This document shows positions 27,476-36,629 of a DNA stretch of 64,000 nucleotides, in pieces. The notes under the pieces were generated by a model. It was not told the DNA's origin. It made no database searches and was given only the letters and a program-made list of their open reading frames with translations. The first letter of the stretch is position 1. Every line of letters begins with the position of its first letter. This DNA comes from Hasllibacter sp. MH4015. Its GTDB lineage: Bacteria > Pseudomonadota > Alphaproteobacteria > Rhodobacterales > Rhodobacteraceae. The stretch is from NCBI RefSeq assembly GCF_020177575.1, contig NZ_JAHTBK010000001.1:2787875-2851874 (forward strand). The letters run 5' to 3'. The translations under genes were made by a program, and so were the position numbers.

Positions 27476-28360
27476 CTATTCGCCGCCGCCCAGGCTGTGG
27501 ACGTAGATCGCCGTGGCGCGCACTTCGGCCTCGCTCAGGCGGCCCGACCACGCCGGCATGACGCCGAACCGGGAATGACGCACGGTTTCCTCGATCGCCT
27601 CCGGGCTGCCGCCGTAAAGCCAGATGGCATCGGTCAGGTTCGGCGCGCCAAGCACGCGGTCGCCCATGGCGTTTTCGCCGTGACAGGCAGAGCAATTGTC
27701 GAGGTAGACAGTTTCGCCCTCCGCTGCCAAGGCCGCGTCCCCGTCCTGACCCGAGATGGTGAGGACATAGTTGACGACCTGCGCGATTTCTTCGTCGCTC
27801 AAGATCCCCTCGAACGCGGTCATCTCGGACCAGCGGGCGTCGGGGTCGTCCTCGTTGCGGATACCGTGAGCGATGGTGGCGTTGATCTCCTCCACCGTGC
27901 CGCCCCAGAGCCAATCGTCATCCAGAAGGTTCGGATAGCCCGAGGCCTGAACGCCTGCTGCGCCGCGCCCATGGCATTGGGAACACCAGGTGGCAAAACT
28001 CGATGCACCGGACTGGATGGCGTAGTTGTAAAGCTCCGGCATCTCGTCGCGGGTCACTTCGGCCAGTTCGACATCCGTCAACTCGGTCCGCAGATCGGCG
28101 TTGAGGGCCTCGAACCGGTCGATATCCTCGGCCACTTCCGCCCGGGTGGAATAGCCCAGCACACCCGGTGTCGCGCCCGAAATCATCGGCCAGGCCGGGT
28201 ACATGACGGTATAGGCCACGCCCCAGATGATGGTGAGGTAGAAGCACCACAGCCACCAGCGCGGCAGGGGGTTGTTGAATTCCTTGATCCCGTCCCAGCT
28301 GTGACCGGTGGTTTCGGGATCCCCCTCTTGCAGGTCGGAACGGTTGGTCTGGTCAGTCAT
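27476..28360 (-). CDS. ccoP: cbb3 cytochrome c oxidase subunit III (dihaem CcoP)
   Basis: Membrane-anchored dihaem cytochrome passing electrons to CcoO/CcoN. The 294 residues open with the GIKEFNNPLPRWWLWCFYLTI helix region characteristic of CcoP, then two periplasmic cytochrome c domains, each with a CXXCH haem site (CSQCH near residue 130 and CSACH near 220) and a later Met ligand (FEGILSD region; FGVMPAWSG). Its ATG overlaps the ccoQ stop in ATGA. Last gene of ccoNOQP. Confidence 0.97.
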   Translation of the reverse strand: MTDQTNRSDLQEGDPETTGHSWDGIKEFNNPLPRWWLWCFYLTIIWGVAYTVMYPAWPMISGATPGVLGYSTRAEVAEDIDRFEALNADLRTELTDVELAEVTRDEMPELYNYAIQSGASSFATWCSQCHGRGAAGVQASGYPNLLDDDWLWGGTVEEINATIAHGIRNEDDPDARWSEMTAFEGILSDEEIAQVVNYVLTISGQDGDAALAAEGETVYLDNCSACHGENAMGDRVLGAPNLTDAIWLYGGSPEAIEETVRHSRFGVMPAWSGRLSEAEVRATAIYVHSLGGGE

Positions 28361-28548
28361 TGGCGGGCCTCCTCGGCCTGGGCCTCTATCGGTTTGTCGT
28401 CGTGGCGGAACGGGATGTCGGCGCTGTCGGAATGCACCCGACGCGATCCGGGGCGGAATGCGAAGAGCACGAACCCGAGGAAGCTGAGCACAAGGAATAC
28501 CGTGCCGATGCTGCCGGAGAGTTCGCGAAGAAATGTGTAGTCTTGCAT
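28357..28548 (-). CDS. ccoQ: cbb3 oxidase small subunit CcoQ
   Basis: A 63-residue single-helix membrane subunit that stabilises the assembled oxidase. Residues 14-32 form the helix (IGTVFLVLSFLGFVLFAFR), followed by a polar tail (PGSRRVHSDSADIPF) similar to other CcoQ proteins. The stop overlaps the ccoP start in ATGA and it begins 13 bases after ccoO. Position and size are as decisive as the sequence. Confidence 0.94.
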   Translation of the reverse strand: MQDYTFLRELSGSIGTVFLVLSFLGFVLFAFRPGSRRVHSDSADIPFRHDDKPIEAQAEEARQ

Positions 28549-28561
28549 CTTTGCGCCCTCC

Positions 28562-29383
28562 TCAGCGGCTTTCTTCCGGCGTGAAGGTCGAGAAATCGAC
28601 CAACGTGCCCAGCATTTGCAGATAGGCGATCAGCGCATCCATTTCGGTGACGTCAGGATTGCCGTCGAAATCACGCTGTTGCGCGCCGGGATAGCGGTCG
28701 GTCACGCCGGGGTCGCCAAAATCGGTGGCCTGCTCGATGAAATCGAAACGGGCGTTTTCCAGCATGTCCTCGGTATATGGCACGCCGACGAAGGCATGGG
28801 TCGCCATCAGGTCGCCGACATATTCCCCTTGCAGCGTCACATTGGCGAGGAACGCGTAGGACGGCATAATCGATTCCGGCACAACCGATTGAGGGTCGAT
28901 CAGGTGATCGAGGTGCCATTCGTCCGAATAGCGCCCGCCAACCCGCGCCAGATCCGGCCCGGTGCGTTTGGAGCCCCATTGGAACGGGTGGTCGTACTGG
29001 CTTTCAGCCGCAAGGCTGTAATGGCCGTACCGCTCCACCTCGTCGCGCATCGGGCGGATCATCTGGGAGTGGCAGACATAACAGCCCTCCCGGATGTAGA
29101 TTTCCCGCCCGGCAAGCTCCAACGGGGAATAGGGGCGCATGCCTTCTACATTCTCGATGGTGTTCTCCAGGTAGAAGAGCGGGGCGATTTCCACGATACC
29201 GCCCACCGTGACGACCACGAAGCTGAGCGCCAGGAGGAGCGTTGCGTTCGTCTCGATCTTCTTGTGCTTGTCTATGAAGGCCGAGTGATGCGGCAACTCG
29301 TTGGGAATCTCCTCGGGAAAATCCGACAGGGTCGAGACCTTGGGATCGTCTTCGGGCGGTGTGACTTTGTCATTCGTTGTCAT
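28562..29383 (-). CDS. ccoO: cbb3 cytochrome c oxidase subunit II (monohaem CcoO)
   Basis: Membrane-anchored cytochrome c subunit. ATG at 29383 ([13 protein letters not shown]), preceded by a GGGG-type ribosome site, gives 273 residues; an in-frame ATG 20 codons earlier would overlap ccoN. One helix (about 43-68) precedes the haem site in [22 protein letters not shown], the hallmark CcoO block; MPSYAFL supplies the axial Met region. Sits 16 bases after ccoN. Confidence 0.97.
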   Translation of the reverse strand: MTTNDKVTPPEDDPKVSTLSDFPEEIPNELPHHSAFIDKHKKIETNATLLLALSFVVVTVGGIVEIAPLFYLENTIENVEGMRPYSPLELAGREIYIREGCYVCHSQMIRPMRDEVERYGHYSLAAESQYDHPFQWGSKRTGPDLARVGGRYSDEWHLDHLIDPQSVVPESIMPSYAFLANVTLQGEYVGDLMATHAFVGVPYTEDMLENARFDFIEQATDFGDPGVTDRYPGAQQRDFDGNPDVTEMDALIAYLQMLGTLVDFSTFTPEESR

Positions 29384-29399
29384 TTTTCCAGCCCCTTTC

Positions 29400-31001
29400 T
29401 TATTCAGCGGGGACTGCGGAATTGGTGTCGGCCACGGCCTCACCCTTCCGAACAGTCATCCACAGGTTCCAGGCCATGATCAGCGCACCCGACAGGAACA
29501 ACACCCCGCCCAGGCCCCGGACCACATACATCGGAAGTTTGGCTTCCACGGTGTCGGCGAAGGAGTTCACGAGGAAACCCTGCGCGTCGACCTCACGCCA
29601 CATCAGACCTTCCATGATCCCCGTGACCCACATCGACGCCGCGTAGAGGACGATGCCAACGGTCGCGAGCCAGAAGTGCCAGCTGACGGCGCGCACGGAA
29701 TAGAGCGCCTTGCGGTTCCACAGTTTCGGGAACAGGTAGTAGAGCATTCCGAAGGTGATCATCCCGTTCCATCCCAGCGCACCGGAATGCACGTGTCCGA
29801 TGGTCCAGTCGGTGTAGTGCGACAGCGAGTTGACCGCGCGGATCGACATCATCGGGCCTTCGAAGGTCGACATGCCGTAGAAGGCAAGCGACGTGACCAT
29901 CATCCGCAGGATCGGGTCGGTGCGCAGCTTGTCCCAGGCCCCTTGCAGGGTCATCAGGCCGTTGATCATGCCACCCCAAGAGGGCATCCAGAGTACGACC
30001 GAGAACACCATGCCGAGGGTCGAGGCCCAATCCGGCAGCGCGGTGTAGTGGAGGTGGTGGGGACCGGCCCAGATATACAGGAAGATCAGCGCCCAGAAGT
30101 GGATGATCGACAGCTTGTACGAGTAGACCGGGCGTTCGGCCTGCTTCGGCACGAAGTAGTACATCATGCCCAGGAAGCCCGCCGTCAGGAAGAAGCCCAC
30201 GGCGTTATGGCCGTACCACCATTGCGTCATGGCGTTCTGCACGCCGGAGAAGACCTGCACCGAGCGCGAGCCCCAGATGGAGACCGGGATCGACATGTTG
30301 TTGACCAGGTGCAGCATCGCGACGGTCACGATGAAGCTGAGCAAGAACCAGTTGGCCACGTAGATGTGCGGCTCCTTACGGGTCAGGATCGTGCCCATGT
30401 AGACGACAAGGAAGGCGACCCAGACGATGGTCAGCCAAAGGTCAACGTACCATTCGGGTTCAGCATATTCCTGACCCTGGCTCGACCCCAGAAGGTATCC
30501 GGTTGCCGCCAAGACGATGAACAATTGGTAGCCCCAGAAGACGAACCAGCTGAGATTGCCGCCCCATGCGCGGACGGCGCTGGTGCGTTGCACGATGTAA
30601 AGGGACGCCGCGATAAGCGCGTTGCCCCCAAAGGCGAAGATCACGGCGGAGGTGTGAAGCGGACGCAGACGTCCGAAGTTCAGATAGGGCTGCGCCCATT
30701 CGAAATTCAGCGCCGGAAACGCCAGTTGGAAGGCGATGAACACGCCCACAAGAAACCCGGTGCATCCCCAGAAGACCGTGGCGATGGCCGCGGCCCGCAC
30801 GGGGCCGTCCATGTATTCGCCGGTCGGTGTGGCCACTTTCGGCTCACCAGTCTGGCGCACTTGCCACAGAAACAGGCCGCCCGCGACCAGCATGATAATG
30901 ATGGCATGAACCTTGTATGCCGGGTCCAGGCCGTAATTGGCAGCGATCGCACCAAAGATTGCGATCAGGCCAAGGATCGGCAGCTTCACGTAATCAAGCA
31001 T
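29400..31001 (-). CDS. ccoN: cbb3 cytochrome c oxidase subunit I (CcoN)
   Basis: Catalytic haem-copper subunit reducing oxygen with high affinity; 533 residues, about twelve membrane helices. ATG at 31001 ([17 protein letters not shown]) is chosen; the frame upstream is open for 48 codons but crosses the FNR box. Metal-ligand regions are visible, for example [40 protein letters not shown] (the CuB His with the nearby Tyr of C-family oxidases), [18 protein letters not shown] and the late [14 protein letters not shown]. First gene of ccoNOQP, under an FNR box at 31107. Confidence 0.97.
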   Translation of the reverse strand: MLDYVKLPILGLIAIFGAIAANYGLDPAYKVHAIIIMLVAGGLFLWQVRQTGEPKVATPTGEYMDGPVRAAAIATVFWGCTGFLVGVFIAFQLAFPALNFEWAQPYLNFGRLRPLHTSAVIFAFGGNALIAASLYIVQRTSAVRAWGGNLSWFVFWGYQLFIVLAATGYLLGSSQGQEYAEPEWYVDLWLTIVWVAFLVVYMGTILTRKEPHIYVANWFLLSFIVTVAMLHLVNNMSIPVSIWGSRSVQVFSGVQNAMTQWWYGHNAVGFFLTAGFLGMMYYFVPKQAERPVYSYKLSIIHFWALIFLYIWAGPHHLHYTALPDWASTLGMVFSVVLWMPSWGGMINGLMTLQGAWDKLRTDPILRMMVTSLAFYGMSTFEGPMMSIRAVNSLSHYTDWTIGHVHSGALGWNGMITFGMLYYLFPKLWNRKALYSVRAVSWHFWLATVGIVLYAASMWVTGIMEGLMWREVDAQGFLVNSFADTVEAKLPMYVVRGLGGVLFLSGALIMAWNLWMTVRKGEAVADTNSAVPAE

Positions 31002-31106
31002 CGATCGTCCCTTCGTCGTGCCCCGGTTTGACCTGGATGCGAATCCAAAAGCCGCCCGGAGCGATTCCATCTGCGACAGTGATCGTTGATCGGTCGTGGG
31101 CGGGCC

Positions 31107-31120
31107 TTGATCTGTGTCAA
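31107..31120. promoter_or_regulatory. FNR/FnrL box upstream of ccoN
   Basis: TTGATCTGTGTCAA matches the TTGAT-N4-(A/G)TCAA FNR consensus. It lies 106-119 bases before the ccoN ATG, leaving room for a promoter and leader; expected to switch on the high-affinity oxidase when oxygen falls. Confidence 0.85.
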
Positions 31121-31150
31121 ACGTCAGGGCTTGGGGACGCGCCACCGCAC

Positions 31151-31176
31151 AAAAAACGCCCCGGCGAGGCGGGGCG
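31151..31176 (-). terminator. Rho-independent terminator of fnrL
   Basis: On the minus strand CGCCCC (complement of 31176-31171) pairs with GGGGCG (complement of 31162-31157) across a short loop, followed by six T residues (31156-31151). It lies 28 bases past the fnrL stop and isolates fnrL from ccoN. Confidence 0.85.
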
Positions 31177-31203
31177 GTCCTTTAAGGTACGTTGTGGGTC
31201 GGG

Positions 31204-31950
31204 TCAGACGAGCATGCCGCCATCGGCATCATCGCCGGTCTCGTCGAGCAGGACGTGGAAATCGGGGATGACGATGCGCCGCTTGCCTTCCAGCACGATA
31301 ACCCCGTCCCGTTTCAGGCCGGAAATCTGGCGGCTTACGGTTTCCAGCGTCAGTCCGAGATAATCGGCCATCGCCTCCCGTGTCAGCGGCAGATCGAAGG
31401 ACACATTCGTGCCCGGCACATCCTTGTCGGCCCCTGCCTCCCGCCGGGCAATGATCGACACAAAACTCGCGATCTTCTCCCGCGCGGTCTTGCGACCCAG
31501 AAGGAGCATCCACTCGCGCGCGGCGTCCAGCTCGTCCAACGTCATCTCAAGCAGGCGCTGGCTGACATGGGGCGTTGTGATCATCATGTCCTGGAACGGT
31601 TTGCGCCGGAAACAGCACAAAGTCACATCTGTGGTGGCCGTCACGTCATAGGCGACAGTCTCTCGGTTGGGGCGCCCGATAAAGTCTGAGGCCAGCAAGA
31701 GGCCGGTCATCTGCCGCCGCCCGTCTTCCATGGTTTGCGAAAGCGTTGCCACGCCGCTCACCACCGAGGCGACGAAGTCGATGCTGTCGCCGGCCCATAC
31801 GATCGTCTCGCCTGGGCTAAATTTCTTGTAATACTTGATCGCCTCCAGCTGCTCCAACTCATCGGCGTCGCAGCGCGCGCACACGGCGCGGTGTCGGATC
31901 GGGCATTGCGCGCAATCCAACGGCATCAAGTCTATCGGTCGTTGTTCCAT
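31204..31950 (-). CDS. fnrL: Oxygen-sensing transcriptional regulator FnrL (Crp/Fnr family)
   Basis: Global anaerobic regulator with an oxygen-labile iron-sulfur cluster. ATG at 31950 (MEQRPIDLMPLD) gives 248 residues; one nine codons earlier is possible. N-terminal cysteines Cys13, Cys16, Cys24 and Cys27 plus a central CC pair (TDVTLCCF) supply the cluster ligands. The C-terminal helix-turn-helix LTREAMADYLGLTLETVSRQ has the E-XX-SR recognition residues that read TTGAT half-sites. Three such boxes flank its neighbours, and one (31989-32002) sits upstream of its own gene, so autoregulation is likely. Confidence 0.96.
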   Translation of the reverse strand: MEQRPIDLMPLDCAQCPIRHRAVCARCDADELEQLEAIKYYKKFSPGETIVWAGDSIDFVASVVSGVATLSQTMEDGRRQMTGLLLASDFIGRPNRETVAYDVTATTDVTLCCFRRKPFQDMMITTPHVSQRLLEMTLDELDAAREWMLLLGRKTAREKIASFVSIIARREAGADKDVPGTNVSFDLPLTREAMADYLGLTLETVSRQISGLKRDGVIVLEGKRRIVIPDFHVLLDETGDDADGGMLV

Positions 31951-31988
31951 GCCGTGGCTCCTGTCCGCTCGAACCACCGGCGTTCTCG

Positions 31989-32002
31989 TTGATCCATATC
32001 AA
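31989..32002. promoter_or_regulatory. FNR/FnrL box between fnrL and hemN
   Basis: TTGATCCATATCAA is a perfect consensus FNR box. It lies 36-49 bases before the hemN ATG at 32038 and 39-52 bases before the fnrL ATG, so it can activate hemN and modulate fnrL. Its last A overlaps an upstream in-frame ATG at 32002, which argues for the later hemN start. Confidence 0.9.
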
Positions 32003-32037
32003 TGTCGAAGGCCCGGTCTGACCCTAAACCTAGACCC

Positions 32038-33393
32038 ATGGACCAGTATTCTCAACTCCGCCGGTTCGGACTCTTTGACGCGAATGTCCCGCGCTACACG
32101 TCCTATCCCCCGGCCTCCAAGTTCAACGATGCCGTGACACCGGACATTCATCGCCAATGGCTTGGTGCGATCCGGCCCGGTGCCCAGGTCTCGATTTACC
32201 TGCACATTCCGTTTTGCCGCCGCCTGTGCTGGTTCTGCGCCTGTCGCACGCAAGGCACGCGGTCGCTTTCGCCCGTATCCGCCTATGTCGACACCTTGAT
32301 CCAGGAGATTGCGACAATTCGCGCGGCCTTGCCCGACGGGGTACAGGCGGCCCGTATCCATTGGGGCGGCGGTACGCCCACGCTTCTTCCGCCTGACGAC
32401 ATCGTGCGCCTGTCCGACGCCGTGTTGACCGCCTTTCCGACGACATCCGCATCCGAGATATCTGTTGAGATCGACCCCAATGAAATCGACGCCCCGCGTC
32501 TGGATGCATTGGCGCGGATGGGGATGACCCGTGCCTCGATCGGGGTGCAAGACTTCGACCCTGAGATCCAGACAATTATCGGTCGGGAGCAGAGTTACGA
32601 CGTGACCCTCGCGGCGGTCGAGGGCATTCGGGCGCGGGGCATCCATTCGCTCAACACCGATCTGCTCTACGGTCTGCCCAAGCAGACGCGGGCCCGGATC
32701 GCGTCGTCCATCCAGATGCTGCTGTCGCTCAATCCCGACCGCATCGCGCTTTATGGCTACGCCCACGTTCCGTGGATGGCCAAGCGTCAGGCGCTGATCC
32801 CCACCGACGACCTGCCGGGGCCTGAGACACGGCTGCGGCTGTTCGAGACCGCGCAGGAAACCCTGGCCTGGGACGGATATCGCCAGATCGGCATAGATCA
32901 CTTCGCGCGCTCCTCCGACAGCCTGACGCAAGCGGCGGAGCAAGGGCGGTTGCGGCGCAACTTCCAGGGCTATACGGACGATATCTGTGACGTGCTCATC
33001 GGCCTCGGGGCGTCGGCCATCTCGAAATTTCCGCAAGGATTCGTACAGAACCAGGCTGCGACGGCGAAGTATCAAAAAGCCGTTCGCGCCGACGCGCTTC
33101 CCACCGGGCGCGGCCATGTCTTCGGCGGCGACGATGTGCTGCGCGCCCGCATGATCGAGATGCTGATGTGCGACTTCCACATCTCCGTGGACGGGTTGGT
33201 TGCGGAGAGGCTTGGGTCCGCCAAGCGCATCCGCGGCATTCTGCGCCGTGCGGCGGACGCTTTTCCGGGTCAGGTTCACTACAGCGCCGACGGATTGCAC
33301 GTGCCCGACCGCGCCCATCCCCTTGCGCGGCTGATCGCGCGGCAACTTGACGCCTACGAGATCGAGCCGTCGGGCCATTCCTCCGCGATCTAG
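32038..33393 (+). CDS. hemN: Oxygen-independent coproporphyrinogen III oxidase
   Basis: Radical-SAM enzyme making protoporphyrinogen IX without oxygen. ATG at 32038 gives 451 residues, the family norm. The cluster motif CX3CX2C is Cys60, Cys64 and Cys67 in HIPFCRRLCWFC, followed by the HWGGGTPTLL block and the Tyr-rich N-terminus (VPRYTSYPPASKF) seen in true HemN rather than HemW. C-terminal IEMLMCDFHISV also fits. Controlled by the FNR box just upstream. Its TAG stop shares the palindrome CTAG with the convergent yejF stop. Confidence 0.96.
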   Translation: MDQYSQLRRFGLFDANVPRYTSYPPASKFNDAVTPDIHRQWLGAIRPGAQVSIYLHIPFCRRLCWFCACRTQGTRSLSPVSAYVDTLIQEIATIRAALPDGVQAARIHWGGGTPTLLPPDDIVRLSDAVLTAFPTTSASEISVEIDPNEIDAPRLDALARMGMTRASIGVQDFDPEIQTIIGREQSYDVTLAAVEGIRARGIHSLNTDLLYGLPKQTRARIASSIQMLLSLNPDRIALYGYAHVPWMAKRQALIPTDDLPGPETRLRLFETAQETLAWDGYRQIGIDHFARSSDSLTQAAEQGRLRRNFQGYTDDICDVLIGLGASAISKFPQGFVQNQAATAKYQKAVRADALPTGRGHVFGGDDVLRARMIEMLMCDFHISVDGLVAERLGSAKRIRGILRRAADAFPGQVHYSADGLHVPDRAHPLARLIARQLDAYEIEPSGHSSAI

Positions 33394-35297
33394 GCCACGC
33401 CTGCCTTGGTGTCAGCGAAGGCCGCGCGCATCAATTCGCGAGTGTATTGGGTCTGCGGATTTTCGAACAAGGCCTCTGTCTCACCGGATTCGACGACATC
33501 CCCCTGCTTCATCACGATCACCTTATGGCTGAGCGCGCGCACGACCTTGAGGTCGTGGGAAATGAACAGGTAGGCAAGGTTGTTGTCCCGCTGCAGGCGG
33601 CGCAGAAGCTCCACGATCTGCACCTGAACCGTCATGTCGAGCGCGCTTGTCGGCTCATCCAGCACCACCAGTTTCGGACGCAGGATCATCGCGCGTGCAA
33701 TGGCGATCCTTTGCCGTTGTCCGCCGGAAAATTCGTGCGGATAGCGGTGCATCATGTCGGGGTCGAGCCCCACTTCCGTCAGGATCTCCGCCGTCCGCTC
33801 GATCCGCTCGGACCGTTCCACCCCTTGTACCTGCAACCCTTCCGACACGATCTGTTCGATCGTCATGCGCGGGCTGAGGGAGCCGAACGGGTCCTGGAAT
33901 ACGATCTGCATATCGCGCCGCACATCGCGCAAATCGGCATTGTGTACCTCCGTCAGGTCCCGGCCCAGAAACACGATCGGTCCATCGGATCGGATCAGGC
34001 GCAGAATCGCGAGCGCCAACGTGGTCTTGCCCGATCCGCTTTCGCCCACGACCCCAAGCGTTTCCCTTTGGCGGATAGAGATGCTGGCCGCGTTGACGGC
34101 CTTCACATGGCCCACGGTCTTGCGCAGAAGGCCGCGTTGGATCGGGAACCAGATGCGCAGATCCTCGGTCTTGAGGATTTCTTCGGCATCTGCGGGCACC
34201 GGATGAGGGCGACCCGACGGCTCCGCGCCCAGAAGCTTGCGGGTATAGGGGTGCTTTGGATTGTCGAAAATCTCGGCGGTGCGCCCCTGCTCCACGATCT
34301 CGCCGCCTTGCATGACGCAGACCCTGTCCGCGATCCGGCGGACGATGGCAAGATCGTGGGTGATGAACAGAAGGCTCATACCCTCCGACCGCTTGAGCTC
34401 CGCCAGAAGCTCAAGAATTTGCGCCTGGATCGTCACGTCAAGCGCGGTTGTCGGTTCGTCGGCAATCAGCAACTCGGGGCCATTCGCCAATGCCATGGCG
34501 ATCATGACCCGTTGCCGTTGCCCCCCGCTCAATTGGTGCGGGTAGGCGTCCAACCTTGTTTCGGGATCGCGGATACCGACCTTCGTCATCAACTCGATGA
34601 TGCGGTCCTTCAACTCGGACGGCACCGCATCGTGCAAACCCATCGTGCGGAACAAAAGCTTCAGCAGCAAGAGCGGCACGCCGATGATTGCCGTCCAGAT
34701 GGCGGCCTGTATCGCCGCCGCGACCGCAGCAGCGATTAGAAAGAACAGCCAACTGCCATGACCGATGGCCGCCTCGACCTGCGCGCGCCAAGGGCTGAGA
34801 TCGCCCGGTTGAACAACTGCGAAAACGTAGAAGGCAATCAGCGCCAGAATGCCCCACATCACCAGGAGGCTGCGCAGCAGATTTGCCCGCGCAAGGCCCC
34901 CTGCGCTGCGGCGCAAGGAATTCGGGTAGCGATAGCCGCCGTGCAGAACAAGGCTTTCGGCCAATTGCCGTTCCAGCGTGTGCAACGGGTTCAGCGACGT
35001 CATCGGCTCCTGAAAGATGAAGCTGATGTCGTTGCCGCGAACCTCGCGCAGCTTGGCCTCGGACGCGCCGATCATCTCCTGCCCGTTGTAAGTGACCGAA
35101 CCGCCGAGTGTCGCGGATGGGGGCAGAAGCTCCACCGCCGACAGGGCGGACACCGATTTGCCTGATCCGCTTTCGCCCACAAGGGCCACGGTCTCACCCT
35201 TGTCGACATGGAACGAGATGCCCTTGACCGCTCGCACGGATTGCCCGTCCTGGCTGAAATCGACGGTCAGGTCGCGGACGTCCAGAACCCGGCTCAT
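33390..35297 (-). CDS. yejF: Peptide ABC importer double ATPase YejF with a membrane-helix insertion in the first domain
   Basis: Energises the YejABEF importer of oligopeptide/microcin-C-like compounds. Two ATPase domains are fused: first, Walker A GESGSGKS at 41-48, Q-loop FQEP at 95-98, LSGGQ at 256-260 and Walker B LLIADEP; second, [17 protein letters not shown] and LVVLDEP. The interval Q-loop to signature is 161 residues in the first domain but 56 in the second and about 59 in E. coli YejF. The extra roughly 100 residues (about 121-222) hold one clear membrane helix (140-162) and a long hydrophobic run (183-216, one or two helices). All catalytic motifs remain, and the frame is uninterrupted. 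At 635 residues the protein is about 100 longer than usual. Confidence 0.93.
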   Translation of the reverse strand: MSRVLDVRDLTVDFSQDGQSVRAVKGISFHVDKGETVALVGESGSGKSVSALSAVELLPPSATLGGSVTYNGQEMIGASEAKLREVRGNDISFIFQEPMTSLNPLHTLERQLAESLVLHGGYRYPNSLRRSAGGLARANLLRSLLVMWGILALIAFYVFAVVQPGDLSPWRAQVEAAIGHGSWLFFLIAAAVAAAIQAAIWTAIIGVPLLLLKLLFRTMGLHDAVPSELKDRIIELMTKVGIRDPETRLDAYPHQLSGGQRQRVMIAMALANGPELLIADEPTTALDVTIQAQILELLAELKRSEGMSLLFITHDLAIVRRIADRVCVMQGGEIVEQGRTAEIFDNPKHPYTRKLLGAEPSGRPHPVPADAEEILKTEDLRIWFPIQRGLLRKTVGHVKAVNAASISIRQRETLGVVGESGSGKTTLALAILRLIRSDGPIVFLGRDLTEVHNADLRDVRRDMQIVFQDPFGSLSPRMTIEQIVSEGLQVQGVERSERIERTAEILTEVGLDPDMMHRYPHEFSGGQRQRIAIARAMILRPKLVVLDEPTSALDMTVQVQIVELLRRLQRDNNLAYLFISHDLKVVRALSHKVIVMKQGDVVESGETEALFENPQTQYTRELMRAAFADTKAGVA

Positions 35298-36622
35298 GCG
35301 AAGGTTTTCCTTGGATCAAACGCATCCCGGATGCCTTCGAACACGAAGACAAGAAGCGACAGCATGATGGCGAAGGTGAAAAACGCGGTGAAGCCAAGCC
35401 ACGGCGCGGTCAGGTTGTTCTTGGCCTGCAACGTCATCTCCCCCAGCGATGGCTCGGACGACGGCAACCCGAAGCCCAGGAAGTCGAGGGAGGCAAGGCC
35501 ACCAATGGTTCCCGTCACGATAAACGGCAGGAAGGTCAGGGTCGCGACCATGGCGTTGGGCAGGACATGCCGGAACATGATGGTCATCGAGCCCACGCCA
35601 AGCGCGCGGGCGGCGCGGACATATTCGAAATTGCGCGCCCGCAGGAATTCCGCGCGGACCACGCCCACAAGACCGGTCCACCCGAAGGCCACCATCAAGA
35701 AGACCAGAAGCCAGAAGTCCATCGCGAAAATCGTAGCGACGATGATGATGACGTAAAGACTTGGCGTCGCGTTCCAGATCTCGATGATGCGCTGGAAGAT
35801 CAGGTCGACCCAACCGCCGAAAAAGCCCTGTATTGCGCCCGCGAAAATGCCGATGGCACTTGCAAGCACGGTCACGATCAGCGCGAAACTGACCGACAGC
35901 TCGAACCCGTAGATTACGCGCGACAGCACATCGCGGGACGTGTCGTCGGTCCCCAGAAGGTTTGCGCCCCGGATCTCCTCGGGCAGAAGGCCAAAGCGGC
36001 GGTCCCAATCCTCCGGATCAGCGCTTCGAGGCAGATCGAAGACAGGCGCGCCATCGGGATCGTCAGCCGGAACAAACCACGTATTGATCACGTTGGGCGC
36101 GCCGGGCGCGGTGCCGGGCCGATCCACGATCGTGTCGTAGGCATAAGGGATCGGGGGCCAGATCAGCCACCCTTCTTCAACATCCGTCCCGGCATATTGG
36201 CCGGTGCTCTGCACCTGTTCGATGACATCTTCCGGATCATCCCAACAGGCGTCCAACCCGCCAGAGATGATAAGGCACTGCACCTCCACATCGCGGTAGA
36301 CGGCCTCAGCCCGGAAATCGCCGCCGAACTGGGTCTCCGGATAGAAGTTGAGCATCGGCGTGTAATATTCGCCCTGAAACTGCACCAGCAGGGGCCTGTC
36401 ATTTGCCAGAAGCGGTGCAAGCAGGCTTAGCCCGTAGAGCACCAGGAAGATCCAGAATGACCGGTACGCGCGGCGATTGGCCTTGAAGTTCCGCCAACGG
36501 CGTTGGTTGAGCGGGCTGAGCCAACCCGACTTGCGCCCGGTGCCGCGCAGCTTCGGGCCGCCGGGCTCCGGGTCCTGCTCCGGCAAGGGCGTGGGGATTG
36601 GCTGATCTATGGGATGGCTCAT
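35294..36622 (-). CDS. yejE: Peptide ABC importer permease YejE
   Basis: Inner-membrane permease, 442 residues against about 340 in E. coli. ATG at 36622 (MSHPIDQPIP) has an AGGGATG ribosome site. After a Pro-rich cytoplasmic tail and the SPLNQRRWRNFKANRRAYRSFWIF first helix comes a long acidic periplasmic loop with two Cys (EVQCLIISGGLDACWDDPED), then the permease core with SLDFLGFGLP and the ATPase-docking region VRAARALGVGSMTIMFRHVLPN. The extra length is in the N-terminus and the loop. Its stop overlaps the yejF start in ATGA. Confidence 0.95.
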   Translation of the reverse strand: MSHPIDQPIPTPLPEQDPEPGGPKLRGTGRKSGWLSPLNQRRWRNFKANRRAYRSFWIFLVLYGLSLLAPLLANDRPLLVQFQGEYYTPMLNFYPETQFGGDFRAEAVYRDVEVQCLIISGGLDACWDDPEDVIEQVQSTGQYAGTDVEEGWLIWPPIPYAYDTIVDRPGTAPGAPNVINTWFVPADDPDGAPVFDLPRSADPEDWDRRFGLLPEEIRGANLLGTDDTSRDVLSRVIYGFELSVSFALIVTVLASAIGIFAGAIQGFFGGWVDLIFQRIIEIWNATPSLYVIIIVATIFAMDFWLLVFLMVAFGWTGLVGVVRAEFLRARNFEYVRAARALGVGSMTIMFRHVLPNAMVATLTFLPFIVTGTIGGLASLDFLGFGLPSSEPSLGEMTLQAKNNLTAPWLGFTAFFTFAIMLSLLVFVFEGIRDAFDPRKTFA

Positions 36623-36629
36623 CCGCGCG

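Noticed and set aside
29301-31031. A 576-codon plus-strand frame opposite ccoO/ccoN
   Set aside because: The translation is rich in His, Asp, Arg and Gln without hydrophobic core; the minus strand encodes clear oxidase subunits.
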